From Planctomyces sp. (GTDB taxonomy: Bacteria; Planctomycetota; Planctomycetia; Planctomycetales; Planctomycetaceae): a stretch of 64,000 nucleotides of DNA. The notes below the pieces were generated by a model, which was not told where the DNA came from, made no database searches, and worked only from the letters and a program-made list of their open reading frames with translations. Within the stretch, counting starts at the first letter, position 1. Every line of letters begins with the position of its first letter. Where the stretch lies: positions 186,001 through 250,000 of the forward strand of contig JAHBXW010000001.1 in the NCBI GenBank assembly GCA_019636235.1, given 5' to 3'. Shown here piece after piece: positions 27,990 to 35,571 of the stretch. The position numbers were made by a program, and so were the translations under genes.

Positions 27990-28190
27990 ATGTCCAGGCA
28001 GCCCATTCACACGCTCCTCGCAGAGTTTCGCACGCAGCTCGCCAGCGGCGAAGCAGAACTGGCGGACTCCCGTTCCGACTGGATCCGGCGGGGCGCGGCG
28101 ATCGACAGGCGCCTGACCGCGCTGCGGGCGCGGTCAGGCGGGGCCGCGACCGCTCTCCGCCCGTCGCGCCCACCGATTCCCGCCCGCTGA
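27990..28190 (+). CDS. Doubtful small reading frame, 66 residues
   Basis: The predicted peptide begins MSRQPIHTLLAEFRTQLASG and looks helical and Arg/Ala-rich in its first half, ending in a Pro/Arg-rich tail. A GGGAG lies about 9 nt before the ATG. I do not recognise it. A perfect 13-bp hairpin (28110-28140) sits in the second half, which would be unusual inside a short gene, so this may be a structured non-coding region instead. Confidence 0.3.
   Translation: MSRQPIHTLLAEFRTQLASGEAELADSRSDWIRRGAAIDRRLTALRARSGGAATALRPSRPPIPAR
28110..28140. repeat. Perfect 13-bp inverted repeat (strong GC hairpin)
   Basis: The left arm (28110-28122, CGCCTGACCGCGC) pairs perfectly with the right arm (28128-28140, GCGCGGTCAGGCG) around a 5-nt loop (TGCGG). 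There is no T-run on either side, so it is not a canonical intrinsic terminator. It lies 138 nt before the TIGR01777 gene. Confidence 0.7.
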
Positions 28191-28277
28191 CTCGCCGCGT
28201 CGCCGGAAGTTCCTGTCGCAAGTTGGAGTTTCACGCCTAAACTCGAAGAGGGCGGGAGATCCAATGGGAGCGGACGG

Positions 28278-29174
28278 ATGAACATCCTCGTGGGCGGGGC
28301 GAGCGGACTGGTCGGCGGGCGGCTGCTGCCCTTGCTGCGGGCCTCCGGGCATACTGTGCGGCGACTGGTCCGCCGGGCTTCAGTCGCCGCGGAAGAGCGG
28401 ACCTGGAACCCCGATGCGGGCGTCATCGATCCGGATGCGCTGCGGGACATCGATGCCGTCATCAATCTCGCGGGAGAGAACATCGGCGAGGGCCGCTGGT
28501 CCGATGCGAAGAAGCGGCGGATTCTCGACAGCCGGGTGAAGTCGACCGAGTTGCTCGCGTCGGCCATTGCTCATGCGGAGCGCCGCCCGGAATGCTTCAT
28601 TTCCGCCTCGGCGATCGGATACTACGGCGACCAGGGCAACGAAGAACTGACGGAACAGAGCCGCGTGGGAAAGGGGTTCCTGGCGGACGTGTGTCGCGCG
28701 TGGGAGGAAGCGGCCGCCCCGGCGCGGAACGCCGAGGTGCGCGTCGTCCATCTGCGGCTGGGCATGGTTCTGGCCCGTGACGGCGGGGCGCTCGCCAAAA
28801 TGCTGCTGCCGTTCCGGATGGGCGTTGGCGGGAAGATCGGCAGCGGCCAGCAATACTGGAGCTGGGTGACGGCCGAGGAGGCCGCGCGGATGTTTCTGTT
28901 CGCGGCCACGCATCGCGAACTGCTCGGAGCGGTGAACGCCGTAGCCCCGCATCCGGTTACGAACGCGGAGTTCACACGCGCCCTCGGGCAGGCCCTGCAT
29001 CGGCCGACATTCCTGCCGATGCCGGCGTTCGCTGCGAAGCTGGCGCTCGGAGAGATGGCGGACGATCTGATTCTGTCGAGCGCCCGGGTCCTGCCGCGAA
29101 AGCTGGAGACAGTCGGATACCAGTTCCTCAACCCGGAGATTCTGGGGGCGCTGCGGGACGTGCTGCGGCGGTAG
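28278..29174 (+). CDS. TIGR01777-family NAD(P)-dependent epimerase-like oxidoreductase
   Basis: The 298-residue protein is an extended short-chain dehydrogenase of the TIGR01777 (YfcH/SULA, DUF1731) family. The N-terminal Rossmann motif is GGASGLVGGRLLP. DAVINLAGENIGEGRW, SASAIGYYGDQG (the active-site Tyr region) and the LGMVLARDGGAL segment follow. The C-terminal DUF1731 motif is visible at FLPMPAFAAKLALGEMADDLILSSARVLP. Its physiological substrate is not known. A GGGAG lies 8 nt before the ATG at 28278. Confidence 0.87.
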   Translation: MNILVGGASGLVGGRLLPLLRASGHTVRRLVRRASVAAEERTWNPDAGVIDPDALRDIDAVINLAGENIGEGRWSDAKKRRILDSRVKSTELLASAIAHAERRPECFISASAIGYYGDQGNEELTEQSRVGKGFLADVCRAWEEAAAPARNAEVRVVHLRLGMVLARDGGALAKMLLPFRMGVGGKIGSGQQYWSWVTAEEAARMFLFAATHRELLGAVNAVAPHPVTNAEFTRALGQALHRPTFLPMPAFAAKLALGEMADDLILSSARVLPRKLETVGYQFLNPEILGALRDVLRR

Positions 29175-29301
29175 CGGCGGGCGGCGTCTCGAAGGGGCAG
29201 GCGTTGATTTTCAGCGGCGCTGCGTCGCGGCTACTCTGGCGGTCCAAGACCCATTCCCCGTACTTCGATGCGGCGCGTTGACGCCGCCCGACGCCCGAAT
29301 C

Positions 29302-29934
29302 ATGACCGCACGGTTTCCCCTGCTGGTGCTGGCCAGCCGCAACTCGAAGAAGGCCCGCGAAATTCGAGAGCTGCTGGCGCCTTATGGCTTCGAATTGAAG
29401 TCGGTCACCGAGTTTCCGGATGTCAGCGAAGTGGACGAGGACGGCGAGACGTTTGCGGACAATGCCGCCAAGAAAGCGCGCGAAACCGCCCTCGCCACCA
29501 GGCACTGGGCGATCGGCGAGGACAGCGGACTGCGCGTGGACGCCCTCGGCGGCGCGCCCGGCGTGTATTCGGCCCGGTTCAGCGGCCCCGAGGCCACGGA
29601 TGACCGAAACAACATCAAGCTGCAGGCTGAACTCGCGAGCGTTCCGGATGGCCGGCGCGGCGCCGGATACGTGTGCCACGTGGCTGTCGCGGACCCGCAG
29701 GGCGTCATCCGGCTGTCGTTCGAAGACGCCTGCCGGGGCCGCATCATCCGCGAGGCACGCGGCGCGAACGGGTTCGGCTATGACCCCTATTTTCTCGTCC
29801 CGGAATACCACCAGACGTTCGGCGAGCTGTCGGCGCTGGTCAAACAGCAGCTCAGCCATCGGGCCCGCGCGTTTCGCCGGTTGATTCCCGAGCTGCGCAA
29901 GCTGTTCGAGAACGGAGCGCGCGAGTCGGCATAA
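29302..29934 (+). CDS. rdgB: XTP/dITP diphosphatase (RdgB/HAM1)
   Basis: The 210-residue enzyme hydrolyses non-canonical purine triphosphates (dITP, XTP) to monophosphates and so protects DNA. The diagnostic motifs are in order: LASRNSKKAREIRELL near the N-terminus, ETFADNAAKKA, the metal-binding GEDSGLRVDALGGAPGVYSAR, and GANGFGYDPYFLVPE. The C-terminal SHRARAFRRL matches the family. The ATG at 29302 is used; a TTG at 29278 would add eight residues. It follows the TIGR01777 gene by 127 nt. Confidence 0.93.
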   Translation: MTARFPLLVLASRNSKKAREIRELLAPYGFELKSVTEFPDVSEVDEDGETFADNAAKKARETALATRHWAIGEDSGLRVDALGGAPGVYSARFSGPEATDDRNNIKLQAELASVPDGRRGAGYVCHVAVADPQGVIRLSFEDACRGRIIREARGANGFGYDPYFLVPEYHQTFGELSALVKQQLSHRARAFRRLIPELRKLFENGARESA

Positions 29935-30127
29935 GCGACGGCTCGGCGGCGCAGGTCGAATCCTCCCGCGTCGTCGCGCTGGCGCCATTCGGCACGTGTT
30001 CACTGTCGGATCGCCGGAGAAATCATGGGAATTCACGTACGGTTCAGGGACGGCGCCGGTGGAGTCCGCTACCATTTCGCGGTTTGACGGGCATCGTCGG
30101 ACTGCCGGAATGTGAGGGAGCAACATT

Positions 30128-31351
30128 GTGATTGTCGGTCTGCCGCGAGAGACCTTTCCCCGGGAACGTCGGGTGGCGCTGACGCCCGCCGCAATGACGA
30201 CGCTCCGCAAGCTGGGCGTCGAACTGTTGGTCGAGCCGGAGGCGGGCGCGGCGGCGGGATTCGGCGATGAGTCGTACACGGCGGCGGGAGCCGCCATCGC
30301 CGCTGATCGCGATGATGTGTTTCGACGCGCGGACCTGATTGTGCAGGTGCGGGCCGCCGCCGCGAATCCCGCGGGCGCGGAAGCGGACTTGGCGCGCGTC
30401 CGCGACGGGCAGACGCTGATTGGAACGGCCGACGCGCTGATCCGGACCAGCAGCCTCGTTCCGTGGGTCGAGCGCGGCGTGACGCTGCTGGCCCTGGAGC
30501 TCATGCCGCGGATCACGCGGGCGCAGTCGATGGACGTGCTGTCGTCGATGGCGACGATCGCCGGATATCGGGCCACGATTCTGGCGGCGTCGCATTCGAC
30601 GCAGATGTTTCCGCTGCTGATGACGGCGGCGGGGACGCTGAAGCCGGCGAAGGTGTTCGTGATCGGGGCGGGAGTCGCGGGACTGCAGGCGCTGGCGACC
30701 GCCAAGCGGCTGGGAGCGCGAGTGTTCGCCTGCGACGTGCGTCCGGCCGTGAAGGAGCAGGTGGAAAGCCTCGGGGGGACGTTCGTCGCCCTGCCGGGGG
30801 GCAGCGCGGAAGGCAAGGGCGGTTATGCCCGCGAAGTCGGCGAAGATGTGCTGAAGCAGCAACAGGAGGCGCTGCGGACGGCGCTCGCCGATTGCGACAT
30901 CGTCATCTGCACGGCGGCCGTGCCGGGCAAGCCGGCGCCGAAGCTCGTCACGTCCCAGGCTGTCGCCGGCATGCGGTCGGGCGCGGTGATCGTCGATCTC
31001 GGCGCGGAATCCGGCGGCAACTGTGAACTGACCAAACCGGGAGAAACGATTCACGCCAGCGGCGTGACGATTCTCGGACCGCTGAACATCGCGTCCGACG
31101 CGCCCCGCGCCGCCAGCGAAATGTTTTCGAACAACGTCCTCGCGTTTTTGAAGATCCTCATCAAGGACGGGCGGCTGACGCTGAATCCGTCCGATGAGTG
31201 CGTTTCCGGAACTCTCGTGTGTCAGGCCGGGGAAACGAAGCTGCCCGCCGTGCGTGACGCGATCGGCCCCGTGAAGGCGCCCCAACAAAGCGCGCCGTCG
31301 GGTTCCGGCGAGGCGGTCGAGGGAGACGGATATTCGCTGCAGCGGGACTGA
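30128..31351 (+). CDS. pntAA: NAD(P) transhydrogenase, alpha subunit part 1 (NAD-binding)
   Basis: The 407-residue soluble dI component binds NAD(H) in the proton-translocating transhydrogenase. Motifs are the start MIVGLPRETFPRERRVALTP, SHSTQMFPLLMTAAGTLKPAKV, the nucleotide site VIGAGVAGLQALATAKRLGA and the GSAEGKGGYAREV mobile-loop segment. It lacks transmembrane helices, which are encoded by the next gene; this is the three-subunit form of the enzyme. The start is GTG at 30128, with GAGGGAG 8 nt upstream. The C-terminal 25 residues are a flexible Ser/Gly/Glu tail. Confidence 0.93.
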   Translation: MIVGLPRETFPRERRVALTPAAMTTLRKLGVELLVEPEAGAAAGFGDESYTAAGAAIAADRDDVFRRADLIVQVRAAAANPAGAEADLARVRDGQTLIGTADALIRTSSLVPWVERGVTLLALELMPRITRAQSMDVLSSMATIAGYRATILAASHSTQMFPLLMTAAGTLKPAKVFVIGAGVAGLQALATAKRLGARVFACDVRPAVKEQVESLGGTFVALPGGSAEGKGGYAREVGEDVLKQQQEALRTALADCDIVICTAAVPGKPAPKLVTSQAVAGMRSGAVIVDLGAESGGNCELTKPGETIHASGVTILGPLNIASDAPRAASEMFSNNVLAFLKILIKDGRLTLNPSDECVSGTLVCQAGETKLPAVRDAIGPVKAPQQSAPSGSGEAVEGDGYSLQRD

Positions 31352-31467
31352 CGGGCGTCGGCATTCCGCCGCAGGACGGCAAGCACTCAACGACCCGCGG
31401 TCAGCGCGATTTCGCCGCGGAATCCTCAACACTGAAGTTGCCGACAGGGCAGACAAGGACGAAGACC

Positions 31468-31797
31468 ATGCTCGCAGCGTTAGAGGCCTGGCCGCAGCTG
31501 GCCATCTCGATGACGTCCCATCCGCTGATCATCGGCATCACGATTTTCGTGCTGGCGGTGTTCATCGGCGTGGAAGTCATCACCAAGATTCCGCCGACGC
31601 TGCACACGCCGCTGATGTCCGGCTCGAACGCGATTTCGGGCATCACGATTGTGGGCGCGTTGCTGGCCGCGGGGGCCGAGCACATGTCGCTCGCCCGCTG
31701 GCTGGGCTTCCTCGCGGTCGTCCTGGCGTCCATCAACGTGGTGGGCGGCTTCCTGGTCACGCATCGCATGCTGGGCATGTTCCGGCGGCGCGATTGA
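31468..31797 (+). CDS. pntAB: NAD(P) transhydrogenase, alpha subunit part 2 (membrane)
   Basis: This small 109-residue membrane protein carries the helices of the dII domain that pair with PntB. Three or four hydrophobic segments are visible (PLIIGITIFVLAVFIGVEVI, AISGITIVGALLAAG, LGFLAVVLASINVVGGFLV). The conserved VITKIPPTLHTPLMSGSNAISG and the ending VTHRMLGMFRRR are diagnostic. The ATG at 31468 follows AAGGACGA; a TTG at 31438 is less likely. It lies between pntAA and pntB. Confidence 0.92.
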   Translation: MLAALEAWPQLAISMTSHPLIIGITIFVLAVFIGVEVITKIPPTLHTPLMSGSNAISGITIVGALLAAGAEHMSLARWLGFLAVVLASINVVGGFLVTHRMLGMFRRRD

Positions 31798-31852
31798 TCC
31801 GCCAGTCACCGCGCGGGCGACATTCCAGCACCACTTCCCTGACGCTTCAGCC

Positions 31853-33331
31853 ATGATCCATTCGATCGGCATCGATCTCACTTACCTCGCCGCCGCGGTC
31901 CTGTTCATTCTCGGCCTGAAGGGGATGACCCATCCCCGGACGGCCGTCCGCGGCAATCTGATGGGCTCGGTCGGGATGCTGCTGGCGATCATCGCCACGC
32001 TGCTGGCCGGGAAGATCTTCTCGTTTTGGATGGTGCTCGCGGGCATGCTGCTGGGCGGCGGCATCGGGGCGTTCGTGGCGCTGAGGGTGCCGATGACGTC
32101 GATGCCCGAAATGGTCGGCCTGCTGAACGGATTCGGCGGTCTGGCGTCGCTGCTGGTCGCGGGAGCGGAAATTCATCGGGCCGGCGTGGAGCACGCACAG
32201 GCGATCGCCGCCCGCAGCGCCGAATGGGAGAACATCCCCAGGGCCGTGCAAACGTCGATGGGCGCCGACGCGCCGATTCCCTTCGGCATGACGAGCGATG
32301 TCGCGCTCGCGGTGGCCGCCTCCTGCCTGATCGGAGCCGTCACGTTCGCCGGCAGCCTCATCGCCTTCCTGAAGCTCGCCGAGCACCCGGTCGTCAAGCA
32401 GCTGCCCCGGTCGCCGCAGCAGCAGCTGATCAACGCGGTCCTGGCCTGCGTGTGCTTCCTGCTGCTGCTGGGCGTCACCGGCTGGCCGCAGACGGAGACA
32501 TTCTTCTGGCTGCTGGCGATCTGCGCGGGCGTGCTGGGCTACGGGCTGACGATCGGCATCGGCGGCGCCGACATGCCCGTGGTGATCGCGCTGTTGAATT
32601 CGTACTCGGGCCTGGCGGGCGCCGCCACTGGCTTCGTGCTGGGCAACAGCGTGCTGATCATCGCCGGTTCGCTGGTCGGCGCCTCGGGGCTGATCCTCAC
32701 GAACATCATGTGCAGGGCGATGAACCGCTCGCTGCCGGCGGTGCTGTTCGGCACGCTGGGGCCCACGGCGGACGGCCCGAAGGCGGATGACGTGTACAAG
32801 TCGGTCAAATCCACGTCGGCCGACGAAATCGCCATGCTGCTGGACGTCGCCACGCGGATCGTCATCGTCCCCGGCTACGGGATGGCGGTCGCCCAGGCGC
32901 AGCACGCGGTGCGGGACCTGTCGCGACTGCTGCAGGACAAGGGAGTCGAGGTGCTGTTCGGCATTCACCCTGTCGCCGGCCGCATGCCGGGCCACATGAA
33001 CATCCTGCTGGCCGAGGCCGACATTTCGTACGATCTGATGAAGGAACTCGACGACATCAATGGATCGCTCGAGCAGACAGACGTCTGTCTGGTCATCGGC
33101 GCCAACGACACGGTGAACCCGGACGCGCGCACGAATCCCACCAGCCCCATCGCCGGCATGCCGATCATCAACGCCGACCGCGCGCGGACCTGCATCGTCC
33201 TGAAGCGGAGCCTCAGCCCGGGATTCGCGGGCATTCCGAACCCGCTGTTCGCCGCGGAGAACTGTCTGATGTTCTACGCCGACGGCCAGAAGGGGCTGAT
33301 GGAAATCATGGCCGCGCTGAAGTCGGGCTGA
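31853..33331 (+). CDS. pntB: NAD(P) transhydrogenase, beta subunit
   Basis: The 492-residue protein holds the rest of the membrane domain (about 1-290, eight or nine helices) and the C-terminal NADP(H)-binding dIII domain. It couples proton flow to hydride transfer from NADH to NADP+. Diagnostic segments are MVGLLNGFGGLASLLVAGAE, GGADMPVVIALLNSYSGLAG, and in dIII VPGYGMAVAQAQHAVRDL, FGIHPVAGRMPGHMNILLAE, GANDTVNPDARTNPTSPIAGMP and LKRSLSPGFAGIPNPLF. It starts 56 nt after pntAB and completes the operon. Confidence 0.95.
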   Translation: MIHSIGIDLTYLAAAVLFILGLKGMTHPRTAVRGNLMGSVGMLLAIIATLLAGKIFSFWMVLAGMLLGGGIGAFVALRVPMTSMPEMVGLLNGFGGLASLLVAGAEIHRAGVEHAQAIAARSAEWENIPRAVQTSMGADAPIPFGMTSDVALAVAASCLIGAVTFAGSLIAFLKLAEHPVVKQLPRSPQQQLINAVLACVCFLLLLGVTGWPQTETFFWLLAICAGVLGYGLTIGIGGADMPVVIALLNSYSGLAGAATGFVLGNSVLIIAGSLVGASGLILTNIMCRAMNRSLPAVLFGTLGPTADGPKADDVYKSVKSTSADEIAMLLDVATRIVIVPGYGMAVAQAQHAVRDLSRLLQDKGVEVLFGIHPVAGRMPGHMNILLAEADISYDLMKELDDINGSLEQTDVCLVIGANDTVNPDARTNPTSPIAGMPIINADRARTCIVLKRSLSPGFAGIPNPLFAAENCLMFYADGQKGLMEIMAALKSG

Positions 33332-33373
33332 GCGCGTCGCAGCCAGCCCGACGGCATTGGGCCAGCGCCGGTT

Positions 33374-34291
33374 TCAGGCGCGCTTCTTCCAGTCGATCCC
33401 GGACAGGTCGGCCAGCGCCAGCATCAGCGCGTGCGTTCCATCCCGACCATGCCCTTGCGCCTGCACGGCCAGGTACAGCTGTTCGGCCAGCGCGAGTCCG
33501 GGCAGCGACAGCTGCATCCGCTTCGCTTCCGCCAGCGCGATGCCCATGTCCTTGATGAAGTGCTCGACGTAAAACCCCGGATCGAAATTGTTCGCCAGAA
33601 TTCGGGGGCCCAGATTGTCCAGGGACTTGCTGCCGGCCGCGCCGGTCGAGACGGACTTGAACACCGTCTCCAGGTCCAGGCCCGCGCGATAGCCGTACAA
33701 CAGCGCCTCGCAGAGCCCGATCATCGTCGTGGATATAAGAACCTGGTTGACCATCTTGGTGTGCTGGCCAGCGCCGGGGGGCCCCTGATGCACGATCGTC
33801 TTGCCCATGGCCTGCCAGCAGGGCTGCAGCGCCTCGACGACATCCTTATCGCCGCCGATCATGATCGACAGCGCGGCGTTCTTCGCGCCGACGTCTCCGC
33901 CGGAAACCGGCGCGTCGACCGCATGAACCCCCTTCCGCTTGGCGGTGTCGTGAATTTCGACGGCCAGCGTCGGCTCGCTGGTCGTCATGTCGACCAGCAC
34001 AGCCCCCGACCTCGCGCCGGCAAGCGCGCCCTGATCCCCCAGAAACACCTCACGGACATCCGCCGGGAATCCGACGATCGCGAAGACCACGTCGGACTGT
34101 CTGGCGACGGCCTGCGGCGTGTCGGCCCACGCGGCGCCCTGGTCCAGAAGATCGGCCGCCTTGTCCTTGGAGCGGTTGTAGATCGTCGCGGAGAACCCGG
34201 CTTCCATCAGGTGCCCGACCATGCTGCGGCCCATGACTCCGGTCCCGATCCAGCCGATGCGAGTTTTTCCGGGCGCGATGTTCAGCGACAT
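33374..34291 (-). CDS. Beta-hydroxyacid dehydrogenase family oxidoreductase
   Basis: The 305-residue NAD(P)-dependent enzyme belongs to the 3-hydroxyisobutyrate / tartronate semialdehyde reductase family. The Rossmann site is [13 protein letters not shown]. The substrate motif [22 protein letters not shown] and the catalytic [16 protein letters not shown] (the Lys acts as general acid/base) are intact, as is the C-terminal [13 protein letters not shown]. Which hydroxyacid it uses cannot be told. It converges on pntB and is divergent from the aminotransferase. Confidence 0.88.
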   Translation of the reverse strand: MSLNIAPGKTRIGWIGTGVMGRSMVGHLMEAGFSATIYNRSKDKAADLLDQGAAWADTPQAVARQSDVVFAIVGFPADVREVFLGDQGALAGARSGAVLVDMTTSEPTLAVEIHDTAKRKGVHAVDAPVSGGDVGAKNAALSIMIGGDKDVVEALQPCWQAMGKTIVHQGPPGAGQHTKMVNQVLISTTMIGLCEALLYGYRAGLDLETVFKSVSTGAAGSKSLDNLGPRILANNFDPGFYVEHFIKDMGIALAEAKRMQLSLPGLALAEQLYLAVQAQGHGRDGTHALMLALADLSGIDWKKRA

Positions 34292-34400
34292 GCCGAGGCT
34301 CCAATGGAAGTGGGCGGCGCGGCCGCCGGGATGGTCAGCGGGAGGGATCGAAGACAGGTTCCGGCGACTCGCGCGGTTGCGTCCCGCCGCGCCGCAGACC

Positions 34401-34409
34401 TGCTACAGT
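34401..34409 (+). promoter_or_regulatory. Possible extended -10 element for the aminotransferase gene
   Basis: TGC-TACAGT (34401-34409) matches the extended -10 form TGnTATAAT at the TG and at 4 of 6 hexamer bases. No good -35 is present at the usual distance. The start of transcription would be about 40 nt before the ATG at 34456. Confidence 0.35.
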
Positions 34410-34455
34410 GGTTTCGCAAGTTGACGGGAAGGCCGGACACTTTCAAGGAATGCGC

Positions 34456-35562
34456 ATGTCGTCGTGGATCGCCGAGCGGATGCAGCACATCGACGCCTCC
34501 GGAATCCGGAAGGTGTTCGACCTGGCCGCGAAGATGCAGGATCCGATCAACCTCAGCATCGGACAGCCGCACTTCGATACGCCGGAACCGCTCAAGCAGG
34601 CCCTGTTCCGCGCGGTGCAGGCCGGCAAGAACGCATACAGCCAGACGCAGGGCATCGCCCCGCTGCTGGAAAAAGTGCAGACGTCGGTCGACGCCGAATA
34701 CGGGCACGCGGACCGGCAGGCCTTCATCACCAGCGGCACCAGCGGCGGGCTGATGCTGGCGCTGCTGACGCTCGTCAATCCGGGAGACGAGGTGATCGCC
34801 TTCGATCCCTGGTTCGTGATGTACAAGCACCTGACGACGCTCGCCGGCGGCGTCATCCAGCGGCTCAGCACGTACCCCGATTTTCGGATCGACTTGGATC
34901 GCGTACGGGAAGCCATTTCGCCGCGGACCAAAGCGATCCTGTTCAACAGCCCGGCGAACCCCACGGGGCGAGTCGCCGCGGAGTCTGAAGTCCGGGAACT
35001 CGCCAAGCTGGCCCGGGAGCGCGACATCGCGCTGATCAGCGACGAGATCTATCGCTCCTTCTGCTACGACAGGCCGTTCGTCAGCCCGGCGAAATTCAAC
35101 GATCGGACGATCGTCATCGACGGGTTCAGCAAGTCGCATTCGATGACCGGTTGGCGGATCGGCTGGTGCCACGGGCCGCGAGACGTGATCCAGCAGATGA
35201 TCAAGCTGCAGCAGTTCACCTTCGTCTGCGCGCCGCATCCGGTGCAGTGGGCGGGCGTCGAGGCCTGGGACTACGACGTTTCGGACCGGTCGGCGGAATA
35301 CCGCGCCAAGCGGGATTTCATGATCCGTGAGCTGTCGCCCCTGTACGACATCCGCGGGGCCGACGGGGCTTTCTATTTGTTTGTGAAGGCCCCCTGGGGC
35401 ACGGGGACCGAGTTCGTCCAGAAGGCGATCGAGAATGGCCTGCTGATCATTCCGGGCAACGTGTTCAGCGCACAGGATACGCACTTCCGCATCTCGTATG
35501 CCGCGACTGACGACACGCTTGCGCGCGGCGTCGAGGTCCTCAAACGCATCGCCGCCGGCTGA
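34456..35562 (+). CDS. Class I/II PLP-dependent aminotransferase
   Basis: The 368-residue enzyme has the fold-type I aminotransferase pattern: NLSIGQPHFDTPEPLKQAL at the N-terminus, TSGTSGGLMLALLTLVNPGDEV, NSPANPTGRVA, ISDEIYRSFCYD, and the PLP lysine in DGFSKSHSMTGWRIGW, with a C-terminal FRISYA arginine motif. Family members transfer amino groups between aspartate, alanine or aromatic amino acids and 2-oxoacids; the substrate is not evident. The ATG at 34456 has AAGGA 6 nt upstream (34445-34449); the ATG at 34450 is too close to it. Confidence 0.9.
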   Translation: MSSWIAERMQHIDASGIRKVFDLAAKMQDPINLSIGQPHFDTPEPLKQALFRAVQAGKNAYSQTQGIAPLLEKVQTSVDAEYGHADRQAFITSGTSGGLMLALLTLVNPGDEVIAFDPWFVMYKHLTTLAGGVIQRLSTYPDFRIDLDRVREAISPRTKAILFNSPANPTGRVAAESEVRELAKLARERDIALISDEIYRSFCYDRPFVSPAKFNDRTIVIDGFSKSHSMTGWRIGWCHGPRDVIQQMIKLQQFTFVCAPHPVQWAGVEAWDYDVSDRSAEYRAKRDFMIRELSPLYDIRGADGAFYLFVKAPWGTGTEFVQKAIENGLLIIPGNVFSAQDTHFRISYAATDDTLARGVEVLKRIAAG

Positions 35563-35571
35563 CGTTCGCCC

